From NCBI GenBank assembly GCA_020049335.1, contig JAIFKX010000130.1, forward strand, positions 1 to 40,009: a stretch of 40,009 bases of DNA, read 5' to 3'. This document shows, one piece after another, positions 26,680 through 35,829 of this stretch (positions within the stretch are counted from its first letter, which is position 1; the number at the start of each line of letters is the position of its first letter). The position numbers and the translations under genes are program-made. The DNA comes from Paludibacter sp. (GTDB lineage: Bacteria > Bacteroidota > Bacteroidia > Bacteroidales > Paludibacteraceae). Under the pieces are notes generated by a model. The model saw only the letters and a list, made by a program, of their open reading frames with translations, was not told the DNA's origin and made no database searches.

Positions 26680-27495
26680 ATGAACAACTTTTTAATGCGT
26701 ACGCTTAGCGGTTTTGTTTTTGTAGTGCTGGTAATGGGCTCTATTTTACTGCATTCATTCGCATTTTTGGGTGTGTTTTTGATTATTACTGCTTTGGCAG
26801 TGCATGAGTTTCATAAACTCACCAATTCGCAACCCGATATTAACGTAAATCCGCTTTTTGGAATTATAGGTGCTGTTTTGCTTTTTGCTTCGTCGTTTCT
26901 GCACGCATCGGATATTATTCGTTACCCCATTTTTTCGGTTTACGGACTTTTTGTAGTGTTGGTGCTTATTTCCGAACTATATCTGCGCAAGCCTAACCCC
27001 ATTCACAATTGGGCGTATTTTGTTCTTGGTCAGGTATTTATCGCATTGCCTTTTTCGTTGCTTAATTTTATTGCTTTTGTCGATGAAGCTACCTATAAAC
27101 CTTTGATTTTAATTGCCGTTTTCGTAACTATTTGGGTGAACGATACAGGCGCATATCTTTTCGGCATTACCTTTGGCAAACATCGTTTGTTCGAGCGTAT
27201 TTCGCCTAAAAAATCGTGGGAAGGTTTCTTTGGTGGAGCACTTGCAGCATTGGCTTCGGGCTATGTGTTTTCGCTTTTTATCCCTGAAATATCGTTGGTG
27301 CAATGGCTTCTTTTCTCCGAAATAGTAGTGGTATTTGGTACTTTTGGCGACCTTATCGAATCGCTATTGAAACGAACAGTACATATAAAAGATTCTGGCA
27401 ATATTATTCCCGGTCATGGCGGCATGCTCGACCGATTTGATAGCATGATGCTTGCCGCACCAGTAATTTATATTTATTTGAGCTTTCTTTTTTAG
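26680..27495 (+). CDS. cdsA: Phosphatidate cytidylyltransferase
   Basis: 271 aa; ISPKKSWEGFFGGALAA…FGDLIESLLKRTVHIKDSGNIIPGHGGMLDRFDSMM. Confidence 0.96.
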   Translation: MNNFLMRTLSGFVFVVLVMGSILLHSFAFLGVFLIITALAVHEFHKLTNSQPDINVNPLFGIIGAVLLFASSFLHASDIIRYPIFSVYGLFVVLVLISELYLRKPNPIHNWAYFVLGQVFIALPFSLLNFIAFVDEATYKPLILIAVFVTIWVNDTGAYLFGITFGKHRLFERISPKKSWEGFFGGALAALASGYVFSLFIPEISLVQWLLFSEIVVVFGTFGDLIESLLKRTVHIKDSGNIIPGHGGMLDRFDSMMLAAPVIYIYLSFLF

Positions 27496-27500
27496 AATCA

Positions 27501-27551
27501 AGACGACAGACAACGAACGACAGACGACAGACGACAGACAACAGACAACAG
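27501..27551. repeat. (A)CGACAGAC-type short tandem repeat
   Basis: acgacagacaacgaacgacagacgacagacgacagacaacagacaacaga. Confidence 0.8.
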
Positions 27552-27570
27552 AATGTCAAAATTTAATGTC

Positions 27571-27770
27571 ATAACAATCAATAACGCGAAGCAAATAACG
27601 CCGTAGGCAAATAACAATCAATAACGCAAAGCAAATAACGCCGTAGGCAAATAACAATCAATAACGCGAAGCTAATAACGCCGTAGGCAAATAACAATCA
27701 ATAACGCGAAGCTAATATCGGCAAAGCCAAATAACGCGAAGCAAATAACGCCCGAAGGGCAAATAACAAT
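27571..27770. repeat. 40-bp tandem repeat array (4 units plus a variant) upstream of the acyltransferase
   Basis: ataacaatcaataacgcgaagcaaataacgccgtaggcaa repeated at 27571, 27611, 27651, 27691; variant unit 27731-27770. Confidence 0.95.
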
Positions 27771-27778
27771 ATAAGAAT

Positions 27779-28921
27779 ATGAACTTTGATGACATCCGTT
27801 GTTACAATAACGACGAAATACCAGCAGCGCTGGAGCGATTGAGTAACGAAAAGCAGTTTATGAAGGTGTTGAGTACGGTGTATCCTTTGCTTCCGAAAGA
27901 AGCTATCAAACAGCGACTTACTTCGTACAAAACGAATATTGAGTTTCAGAAAAAAATGGTATATCCATTTCTGAAAGACATTGAAGCCAATCTTACAAAA
28001 GGTATTGAGCTGAAAGGGTTGGAAAATATCGACACTTCGAAACCGTATTTGTATATCTCTAATCACCGCGATATTATTCTCGATTCGGCATTTTTGTGCA
28101 TTCAACTCATTGATAAAGGGATAGACACCGTAGAAATTGCCATTGGCGACAACCTGCTTGTTTTTCCGTGGATAGAAGATTTGGTGCGCGTAAACAAAAG
28201 TTTTATTGTAAAACGCGGCTTAAGTGCCCGTCAGGTACTGGAAAGCTCGCAGCACCTTTCGGCATACATGGCACACACCATTAACGAAAAGCAACAATCG
28301 ATTTGGTTGGCGCAACGCGAAGGACGAGCCAAAGATGCCAACGACCGCACGCAGGAAAGCTTGCTCAAAATGCTTAATATGGGTGGAAAAACTACTGTTG
28401 CCGAAAATTTAGCAGCGTTAAATATTTGTCCGTTAAGTATTTCGTACGAATACGACCCATGCGATTACCTCAAAGCAAAAGAGTTTCAGCAAAAACGCGA
28501 TAATCCCGATTATAAAAAAGCACCACAAGACGACCTTTTGAATATGCAAACCGGTGTAATGGGTTACAAAGGCAAAGTGATTTACACCATTAATGGCTGT
28601 ATAAATGATGCTATTTTAAGTTTGGGAACATCTATACACAACAAAGCCGAATTGTATACGGCAGTTGCACAATTAATTGATAAACAAATTCATACAGGAT
28701 ACACCATTTTCGGTATTAATAAAATTGCTTTCGATATTTTGGATGGAAAAGGGCGTTTCGAAAAAGAATATTCACTGATTGAAAAACTCGATTTCGAACG
28801 ATATTTGGAAAAACAAACTCAAAAAATTTCGTTAGAGAATCGCGATGACGATTTTATTATGCGCAAAATGCTCGAAATGTATGCCAATCCGCTGATTAAT
28901 CAGTTGGAAGCAGTAAAATAA
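27779..28921 (+). CDS. 1-acyl-glycerol-3-phosphate acyltransferase-like protein
   Basis: 380 aa; ISNHRDIILDSAFL (NHxxxxD-like), WLAQREGRAKDANDRTQ. Confidence 0.85.
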   Translation: MNFDDIRCYNNDEIPAALERLSNEKQFMKVLSTVYPLLPKEAIKQRLTSYKTNIEFQKKMVYPFLKDIEANLTKGIELKGLENIDTSKPYLYISNHRDIILDSAFLCIQLIDKGIDTVEIAIGDNLLVFPWIEDLVRVNKSFIVKRGLSARQVLESSQHLSAYMAHTINEKQQSIWLAQREGRAKDANDRTQESLLKMLNMGGKTTVAENLAALNICPLSISYEYDPCDYLKAKEFQQKRDNPDYKKAPQDDLLNMQTGVMGYKGKVIYTINGCINDAILSLGTSIHNKAELYTAVAQLIDKQIHTGYTIFGINKIAFDILDGKGRFEKEYSLIEKLDFERYLEKQTQKISLENRDDDFIMRKMLEMYANPLINQLEAVK

Positions 28922-28977
28922 TAGCATAAGCTTATTAAGCCAACTTTGAGCAAAATGAAACTGCTAATACCCTATAA

Positions 28978-29862
28978 ATGAAGAAGAAAATTGCTTTTAT
29001 TATTAATCCCTTTTCGGGCACTAATACTAAAACTACGCTACCCGACTTAATTATTAAGGAGCTAAATACTTCGCTTTTCGAACCCGAAATAGTGTTTACC
29101 ACGCACAAAGGGCACGGACTTGAATTTACAAAATCGTTTGTGGCTGCGGGTTACGAAAAGGTAGTGGCTGTAGGTGGCGACGGAACTGTAAACGAAATTG
29201 GTGGCGGACTTATCAACACCAATGCAGCTTTGGGAATTATTCCTGCCGGCTCGGGCAACGGGCTTGCACGTCATTTATCTATCCCCATAAGTACCAAAGG
29301 CGCCATCCACTTGCTCAACCACTCCGAACCAATAAAAATGGATTATGGTTTGGTAAACGAACAACCGTTTTTTTGCACCTGCGGCACTGGTTTCGACGCG
29401 TATGTGAGCACCGAATTTGCCAAAAGTCAGAACCGAGGGGTAATGACCTACATCGAAAAAATGATTACGGGCTATTTCAACTATAAATCGCAAAATTATC
29501 ATTTGCTGGGCGAAGGTATCGACCTCAAAGACAAAGCTTTTGTTATTACATTCGCCAACGCTTCGCAATGGGGCAACAATGCCTACATTGCTCCACAAGC
29601 AAGTGTGCAGGATGGTATGATGGATATTTCCATTATGAGTAATTTCCCCATTATTGCCATACCTTCTATTGCACTGCAACTTTTTGCAAAAACAATAGAT
29701 AAAGATTTGTTTATGACAACTTTGCGTACCAGCGAAATAACACTGTACCGTGACGAAGTGGGGCCGTTTCACTACGACGGCGAACCCTACGAAGAAGGAC
29801 TTGAAGTGAAAATACGTATGGTGCCGGATGGGCTTAATGTATTGGTAAAGAAGCGGTTTTGA
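28978..29862 (+). CDS. Diacylglycerol/sphingosine kinase-family lipid kinase
   Basis: 294 aa; KKKIAFIINPFSGT, VVAVGGDGTVNEI, GIIPAGSGNGLARHL. Confidence 0.95.
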   Translation: MKKKIAFIINPFSGTNTKTTLPDLIIKELNTSLFEPEIVFTTHKGHGLEFTKSFVAAGYEKVVAVGGDGTVNEIGGGLINTNAALGIIPAGSGNGLARHLSIPISTKGAIHLLNHSEPIKMDYGLVNEQPFFCTCGTGFDAYVSTEFAKSQNRGVMTYIEKMITGYFNYKSQNYHLLGEGIDLKDKAFVITFANASQWGNNAYIAPQASVQDGMMDISIMSNFPIIAIPSIALQLFAKTIDKDLFMTTLRTSEITLYRDEVGPFHYDGEPYEEGLEVKIRMVPDGLNVLVKKRF

Positions 29863-29865
29863 AAG

Positions 29866-29956
29866 GACGACAGACAACGGACGACAGACAATAGACAAAA
29901 TTCAAAGGACAAAAGTTGAAAATATCTACGACTTTTGACCTTCGACTTTTGACATT
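29866..29956. repeat. CGACAGAC repeats followed by a 14-bp tandem cgacttttgacNtt
   Basis: acgacagacaacggacgacagacaatagac; cgacttttgacctt (29929-29942), cgacttttgacatt (29943-29956). Confidence 0.75.
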
Positions 29957-29970
29957 AAACAAAAAAGCAA

Positions 29971-30795
29971 ATGAGACATTTCAATTTTTTACTCATTTTC
30001 AGTGTGATTTGTCAACTGGCATTCGCACGCCCACAGGTGGATACCATTGCTGTTTTTTCGGCTAAAATGAAAAAGGAAATTAAAACGGTAGTGGTACTGC
30101 CCGAAAAGTATTCGAAGAAAAAACACTATCCAGTGGTATATTTACTACACGGATACAGCGATAATTACGCCAAATGGGTAAATACAGTACCAACTATTAA
30201 AGCGCTGGCAACCAAACATCAACTGATATTGGTTTGTCCCGATGGTGGTTATAGCTCATGGTATTTCGATAGCCCAATCGACGCTAGTTTTCAATACGAA
30301 ACGCACATAACAAGGGAATTATTACCCTATATCGATTCACATTATGCAACAATTGCAAACCGTACTGCACGAGCCATTACAGGCCTAAGCATGGGCGGAC
30401 ATGGTGCGCTTTATTTGGCAATGCGAAACAAAGAATTGTTTGCAAGTGCCGGAAGTATGAGCGGTGGCGTGGATTTGAGAACTTCAACAAAGAGTTATGA
30501 TATCACAAAACGAATAGGTTCCATCGATAAAAATCCAGAGGAATGGAACAATCGTTCAGTAATAAATATGGTTACATCGTTACAAAACAAAGAGTTAAAT
30601 CTTGTAATTGAATGTGGTGTTAGCGATTTTTTCTACGAAATAAATTCCACTTTGCATCGCCGATTAATGGACTTGAAAATTGACCACGACTACACCGAGC
30701 GTCCTGGCAAACACAATTGGGAGTATTGGACTAATGCCATCAATTATCAATTATTGTTTTTTGATAGGAGTTTTAATAGGGTAAAAACAAAATAA
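29971..30795 (+). CDS. Secreted esterase (esterase D/tributyrin-esterase-like alpha/beta hydrolase)
   Basis: 274 aa; signal peptide; YPVVYLLHGYSDNYAKW, ITGLSMGGHGALYLAM. Confidence 0.93.
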   Translation: MRHFNFLLIFSVICQLAFARPQVDTIAVFSAKMKKEIKTVVVLPEKYSKKKHYPVVYLLHGYSDNYAKWVNTVPTIKALATKHQLILVCPDGGYSSWYFDSPIDASFQYETHITRELLPYIDSHYATIANRTARAITGLSMGGHGALYLAMRNKELFASAGSMSGGVDLRTSTKSYDITKRIGSIDKNPEEWNNRSVINMVTSLQNKELNLVIECGVSDFFYEINSTLHRRLMDLKIDHDYTERPGKHNWEYWTNAINYQLLFFDRSFNRVKTK

Positions 30796-30978
30796 TTGCT
30801 TTTGGTATAAACTCCACAATATGACTTTCATTCTTAGTACACTGTATGTATTATAACAATAAAGAATAAGGATTAGAACACGCAACAAAATAGTATTTAT
30901 TATTGTTAAGTATACAATGCAATATTTTGAGAAATTTGAAATATGCTTATATTTGTTCTCTTTTAAAAATGGTATATT

Positions 30979-31359
30979 ATGTCAGACTTCAAGTTCGATG
31001 CTACACTTCAGGTTCGTAATGCTAAATTACAAGCTCATTTAGATATATATTCGTTTATTGATAACGGTATATATATTATGTATTGTCCTGCTTTAGATAT
31101 GTCGGGGTATGGAAGTACCGAAGACGAAGCTCGCGATTCGTTTGAAGAGGTTTTTTCAACTTCAATGCAATACATGTTAAATAAAAACACGCTCCACGAG
31201 GATTTAAAAAAGCATGGTTGGAATATCCGTGGCAAGAAGTCACATGATATAAAATCTCCAAAATTTGAAGATATGTACAAATCAAATAAAGATTTTAAGG
31301 AAATTATTGATAATAAGCCTTACCAAAGAACATATAAAAATGTTCTTATTCCTGCCTAA
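30979..31359 (+). CDS. HicB-like antitoxin
   Basis: 126 aa; GIYIMYCPALDMSGYGSTEDEARDSFEE. Confidence 0.75.
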   Translation: MSDFKFDATLQVRNAKLQAHLDIYSFIDNGIYIMYCPALDMSGYGSTEDEARDSFEEVFSTSMQYMLNKNTLHEDLKKHGWNIRGKKSHDIKSPKFEDMYKSNKDFKEIIDNKPYQRTYKNVLIPA

Positions 31360-31640
31360 TGAATAATTACGGGCTCTCAAATATAAGTTTGAAGGATTTT
31401 CGAGAATTTCTCACAAATGCCTGCTGTAAAAATTTAGGTATAAATGCTGGACATGAAAAATGGACACGCAAAGATTTATCACGACCAATAATAATTCAGA
31501 CGCACATAAACCCGATTCCTGAATTTATTGTTAAAAACACATTACGTAATCTTGGATTAAATAGAAAAGATTTTTTTGACATATTGTACTCAAATGAAGC
31601 AGCAATTCAGAGGCTTAAACAAGAATTAGAAAAAAAATAA
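31359..31640 (+). CDS. HicA-like toxin
   Basis: 93 aa; overlaps the hicB-like stop; GHEKWTR…IPEFIVKNTLRNLGLNRKDFFDIL. Confidence 0.65.
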   Translation: MNNYGLSNISLKDFREFLTNACCKNLGINAGHEKWTRKDLSRPIIIQTHINPIPEFIVKNTLRNLGLNRKDFFDILYSNEAAIQRLKQELEKK

Positions 31641-31647
31641 ATAAAAC

Positions 31648-31854
31648 ATGATACATACAGTAAGAATAGATGATACAACGCGAAATGGCAAGAAATTAGT
31701 TGCTAATTTGCGCCGCTACCGTAAAGGTGTGGAGTTTGAAAACCCTGCCCTCACAGGTATTACGCCAGAAGGTTATATGACGGCAGATGAATTTGTGAAA
31801 GAGTCAACGAAGGATATAATTGAATTATGTAAAAAACATGGTATTTTACAGTAA
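31648..31854 (+). CDS. Antitoxin of a RelBE-like pair
   Basis: 68 aa; DDTTRNGKKLVANLRRYRKGVEFENP, similar to the 9977-10189 antitoxin. Confidence 0.65.
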   Translation: MIHTVRIDDTTRNGKKLVANLRRYRKGVEFENPALTGITPEGYMTADEFVKESTKDIIELCKKHGILQ

Positions 31855-32149
31855 TCAAGCAAGAATTGATTTGAAAAATATTTTTGATGGGCTTTTGAGT
31901 TGGTCGAAACATCAACTTGAATTTAATCATGTAATGTTATATCATGGTGAGATACTGAAAATATGTAACTCCGTGGATAATAAATCATTCCATTTTAATT
32001 CGCAATACGATATTCATAAACGTTTCGGACAAAAAGTACATACTTACAAACGTAGCAAACAAACGCATTGGTATATCATTTACAACCTTGATGCACACGG
32101 AAACGTTTATATCCAACGCTTATTCTCAAATCATATTACTGCCGGATAA
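31820..32149 (+). CDS. RelE/ParE-like toxin (start likely at 31838)
   Basis: 109 aa in the track; MVFYSNQARIDLKNIFDGLLSW…GNVYIQRLFSNHI. Confidence 0.7.
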   Translation: MNYVKNMVFYSNQARIDLKNIFDGLLSWSKHQLEFNHVMLYHGEILKICNSVDNKSFHFNSQYDIHKRFGQKVHTYKRSKQTHWYIIYNLDAHGNVYIQRLFSNHITAG

Positions 32150-32170
32150 TCTTCCGGCTTTTTTATTTTC
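32141..32170 (+). terminator. Rho-independent terminator after the TA cluster
   Basis: gccgga-taatct-tccggc followed by a T-run. Confidence 0.75.
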
Positions 32171-32289
32171 AATCACATTAATAACATGTTATTTATGCTT
32201 ATATTTGCAGTAAATATAAATACTTATTTAAAAATAGTACTTACATAAATTTGCGTACTTTACGTTCAAATAATCTCTTGTAAAAATAA

Positions 32290-34602
32290 ATGGAATTTTT
32301 AAACGAACTAAATGATAATCAGCGGCAAGCTGTGGAATATATTGATGGAGCATCGCTGGTAATTGCCGGTGCGGGCTCAGGAAAAACGCGCGTACTGACT
32401 TATAAAATTGCTTATTTGCTCAAAAAAGGCTTGTATCCCAGCACCATTTTAGCACTCACTTTTACCAACAAAGCAGCCCGCGAAATGAAAGCACGTATTG
32501 CGGCTATGGTTGGCGAAAAAACGGCTCGCTACCTTTGGATGGGAACTTTTCACTCCGTATTTTCGCGTATTTTGCGTTCGGAAGCCGAGCGCATTGGTTT
32601 TTCGAAAAACTTTACCATTTACGATTCGGCCGATTCGGCAAGTTTGATAAAAAGCATTGTAAAAGAGCTGAAATTAGACGATAAAGCGTACAAGGCAAGC
32701 ACCGTGCATAGTCGTATTTCGAATGCCAAAAACAGTCTGATTATGCCCGATGCTTATCGCACTAATACCGACCTTACCAAAAGCGATATGTATGCCAAAG
32801 TACCTCGATTTGCGGAGGTTTACAAATTGTATTGTACCCGCTGCAAACAAGCCGATGCTATGGATTTCGACGATTTATTATTGCAAACAAATGTGCTTTT
32901 TCGCGATTTCCCTGAAGTGCTGGACAAATACCGAAATGCTTTTCAGTATATTTTGGTGGACGAGTACCAGGATACCAATTTTGCGCAATATATGATCGTA
33001 AAAAAGTTGTCGGAAACGCACGAACGAATTTGCGTTGTGGGCGACGATGCGCAGAGTATTTACTCGTTTCGCGGTGCCAATATCGACAATATACTTCAGT
33101 TTAAGAATGCCTACACCAATACGCAAACTTTTAAGTTGGAACAAAACTATCGCTCTACGCAAACCATTGTAAATGCGGCTAATAGCTTAATTGACAAAAA
33201 CCAGAAGCAAATTCGAAAGAATGTATTTTCGGAAAAAGAAGAAGGCTCGCTTATCAAACTCATCACCGCTTTCAACGACATAGAAGAAGGTGCAATGGTG
33301 GCAAAAGAAATTGTTGCACTTAGTTCTAAAAATGACTTTCAGTACCAACAAATAGCCATACTTTATCGCACCAATTCGCAGAGCCGCTTACAGGAAGAAG
33401 CTTTGCGCAAAAATGGCATTCCGTATCGCATTTATGGCGGTTTGTCGTTTTACCAACGCAAAGAAATTAAGGATGTAATAGCTTACAGTCGAATAATTTG
33501 CAATCAGAACGACGAAGAAGCCCTGAAGCGAATTATAAATGTGCCCGCACGCGGAATTGGCGACACAACGGTGAGTAAAATTTTCGAAACTGCCCGCAAT
33601 CAGGCTGTTAGTGCTTGGGAAGTGCTGAACGATATGCTGGGTTACAACTTGCCCGTAAATGCGGGGACAGCTACTAAATTGGCTAATTTCCGAAATATGA
33701 TATCGGTTTTTGCAGCGCAACTTACCACCTTAAATGCCTACGAATTGGTAAAATCGGTGGTGAAAACCACGGGCATTATAAGCGAAACTTTTGTGGATAC
33801 TACGCCCGAAAGCATTAGTCGACGCGAAAATATGGAGGAATTGCTCAAGGCAATTCACGAGTTTTGCGAACAGCGCGAACAGAACGACGAAGCGGCATTC
33901 TTGCCCGATTTTCTGTCGGAAGTGTCGCTGCTTACCGACCAAGATACCGACAAGGAGAGCGACAGCAACCGAGTAACGATGATGACCATTCATGCAGCCA
34001 AAGGATTGGAATTTGCGGTGGTTTTTATTGTTGGAGTAGAGGAGGATTTGTTTCCTTCGTCCTATTCCTTGGACAGCGAAAAAAGTTTGGAAGAGGAGCG
34101 ACGGTTGTTTTACGTGGCACTCACCCGAGCCGAAAAGCGCTGCTACATTACCAATGCGCGTTCGCGTTTTCGCAACGGACAATCCAATTTCTCGAACCCA
34201 AGCCGCTTTATCAAAGATATTGATGCTAAATATATTGAAGCACCCGAAGAAAGTATTTTTCAACCAAAGCAAAGCCGTTTCAGCAATTGGGACGATGATG
34301 TGGAATTTGAACGCAACCGCCTGCAACAAAGTTCAGGAGTTTCCAGCGCGCGTCCTGCTCGTGAACCTGTATATCAGCAACCGAACAAATTGACGCGTAT
34401 AAAAGTGGAAACACAAACAGTGCAGAAAATGGAGAATGCCGAATTTCCGGTTGGTAGTTTTGTGAAGCATGCTGTTTTTGGTATTGGGCAAATTGTTGAA
34501 ACAGGAATCGTAAATGGAAACGAAAAAGTGGATATTGATTTTGGACAAAAAGGAACCAAATCGTTGCTGCTTAAATTTGCAAAATTGGAAGTGATAAAAT
34601 AG
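32290..34602 (+). CDS. pcrA: ATP-dependent DNA helicase PcrA/UvrD
   Basis: 770 aa; LNDNQRQAVEY, AGAGSGKTRVLTYKIA, DEYQDTNFAQY, VTMMTIHAAKGLEF. Confidence 0.95.
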   Translation: MEFLNELNDNQRQAVEYIDGASLVIAGAGSGKTRVLTYKIAYLLKKGLYPSTILALTFTNKAAREMKARIAAMVGEKTARYLWMGTFHSVFSRILRSEAERIGFSKNFTIYDSADSASLIKSIVKELKLDDKAYKASTVHSRISNAKNSLIMPDAYRTNTDLTKSDMYAKVPRFAEVYKLYCTRCKQADAMDFDDLLLQTNVLFRDFPEVLDKYRNAFQYILVDEYQDTNFAQYMIVKKLSETHERICVVGDDAQSIYSFRGANIDNILQFKNAYTNTQTFKLEQNYRSTQTIVNAANSLIDKNQKQIRKNVFSEKEEGSLIKLITAFNDIEEGAMVAKEIVALSSKNDFQYQQIAILYRTNSQSRLQEEALRKNGIPYRIYGGLSFYQRKEIKDVIAYSRIICNQNDEEALKRIINVPARGIGDTTVSKIFETARNQAVSAWEVLNDMLGYNLPVNAGTATKLANFRNMISVFAAQLTTLNAYELVKSVVKTTGIISETFVDTTPESISRRENMEELLKAIHEFCEQREQNDEAAFLPDFLSEVSLLTDQDTDKESDSNRVTMMTIHAAKGLEFAVVFIVGVEEDLFPSSYSLDSEKSLEEERRLFYVALTRAEKRCYITNARSRFRNGQSNFSNPSRFIKDIDAKYIEAPEESIFQPKQSRFSNWDDDVEFERNRLQQSSGVSSARPAREPVYQQPNKLTRIKVETQTVQKMENAEFPVGSFVKHAVFGIGQIVETGIVNGNEKVDIDFGQKGTKSLLLKFAKLEVIK

Positions 34603-34612
34603 CTAAAATACT

Positions 34613-34671
34613 GCCCCAAGCCCCTCCCGTCTGCGTCGGGATAAATTGCGGGGTGTTGATTAGTTTCGTCT
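34613..34671 (-). repeat. Type B repeat, left arm of a 59-bp perfect inverted repeat
   Basis: Exact reverse complement of 34862-34920. Confidence 0.95.
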
Positions 34672-34791
34672 ATGAAAATGGATAAAATTAATTTGTAAAA
34701 ATCAAAACTAACTTACATCCCCTTTAGGGCATAGCCGTCAAGCTAAGGATTATTATTAGGAAAGGGATATTTTATTTAGTGGTTTAATTAC

Positions 34792-34836
34792 TGCCCCTAA
34801 CCCCTAAAGGGGAACAGAAATTAGTATTGATAATTA
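34792..34836 (-). repeat. Type A repeat within the composite island
   Basis: tgcccctaacccctaaaggggaacagaaattagtattgataatta. Confidence 0.85.
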
Positions 34837-34861
34837 CAATATCAGATTGGTTATTTTTCAG

Positions 34862-34920
34862 AGACGAAACTAATCAACACCCCGCAATTTATCCCGACGC
34901 AGACGGGAGGGGCTTGGGGC
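34862..34920 (+). repeat. Type B repeat, right arm of a 59-bp perfect inverted repeat
   Basis: agacgaaactaatcaacaccccgcaatttatcccgacgcagacgggaggggcttggggc. Confidence 0.95.
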
Positions 34921-34988
34921 GGAAATATGCAAAATTAGCTTTACGGCTATGTCCCTTTAGGGCTTGGGGCCGAAAATCAAACGAATAT

Positions 34989-35699
34989 ATGAACATACAT
35001 ATTTTACAACACGAAAGCTTCGAATCGCCTGCTGCTATTGAGCATTGGATAAAGAAGTGTGGTTATACAGCCACTTATACACGGTTTTATAGCTACGATA
35101 AATTACCCGAAGATATTCACTTTATAGATTTACTCATCGTTTTGGGTGGACCGCAATCGCCCCTAACTACCAAAGATGAATGTCCGTATTTTGATGGCAA
35201 AACCGAAATTGCTTTTATAAAAAAAATAATTGATGCTAACAAAAAAGTGCTCGGCATTTGCCTTGGTGCCCAGCTTATTGGCGAAGCGTTGGGAGCAAAA
35301 GTAGAACACAGTCCGAATCGGGAAATTGGAAAATATGAAATTCAGTTGACCGATGCTGGGAAAAATGACCCGCTGACTTCGCTTTTACCCAACAGTTTTG
35401 AAGTTGGACATTGGCATGGTGATATGCCGGGATTGACTGCCGAAAGTGAAGTGTTGGCAACGAGTGCTGGCTGTCCACGACAGATAGTGCGCTACATGCC
35501 TGCAGTTTATGGCTTTCAGTGTCATTTCGAATTTACAACAGTAGCTATTGCCGGAATGATAGAAAATTGTGGCGATGAACTCAAGCAGTTTGAAGGTAAA
35601 CCATACATTCAGACCGAAAAACAACTGCTTGAAAATAATTATTCCGAAATGAATGAATTCCTTTTCGGTATGTTAGATTATTTATCAACAATACACTAA
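34989..35699 (+). CDS. Class I glutamine amidotransferase (GMP synthase GATase-like)
   Basis: MNIHILQHESF…LIVLGGPQSP…VLGICLGAQLIGEALG; ORF track extends to a TTG at 34827 through repeats. Confidence 0.9.
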   Translation: MNIHILQHESFESPAAIEHWIKKCGYTATYTRFYSYDKLPEDIHFIDLLIVLGGPQSPLTTKDECPYFDGKTEIAFIKKIIDANKKVLGICLGAQLIGEALGAKVEHSPNREIGKYEIQLTDAGKNDPLTSLLPNSFEVGHWHGDMPGLTAESEVLATSAGCPRQIVRYMPAVYGFQCHFEFTTVAIAGMIENCGDELKQFEGKPYIQTEKQLLENNYSEMNEFLFGMLDYLSTIH

Positions 35700-35829
35700 T
35701 ATTACGGTATAAAATATTGGCAGTGAACAAAATTATTCTAACTTTGCATGGCTCAAAAAGAAGCATATAAATGGAATTACTTTGAAAAATATTTTGAACT
35801 AACAAATTAAAAATCAAATAAATAGAACT

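Noticed and set aside
27571-27770. Possible CRISPR array
   Set aside because: Contiguous 40-bp units with no unique spacers, and no cas genes visible.
34613-34920. Insertion sequence bounded by terminal inverted repeats
   Set aside because: The spacer is only 190 bp, no transposase, no clear target-site duplication; arms belong to the dispersed type B repeat family.
34827-34988. N-terminal 54 aa of the 290-aa ORF as a genuine domain
   Set aside because: TTG start and translated palindromic repeats; the domain starts naturally at ATG 34989. Kept as a curiosity only.
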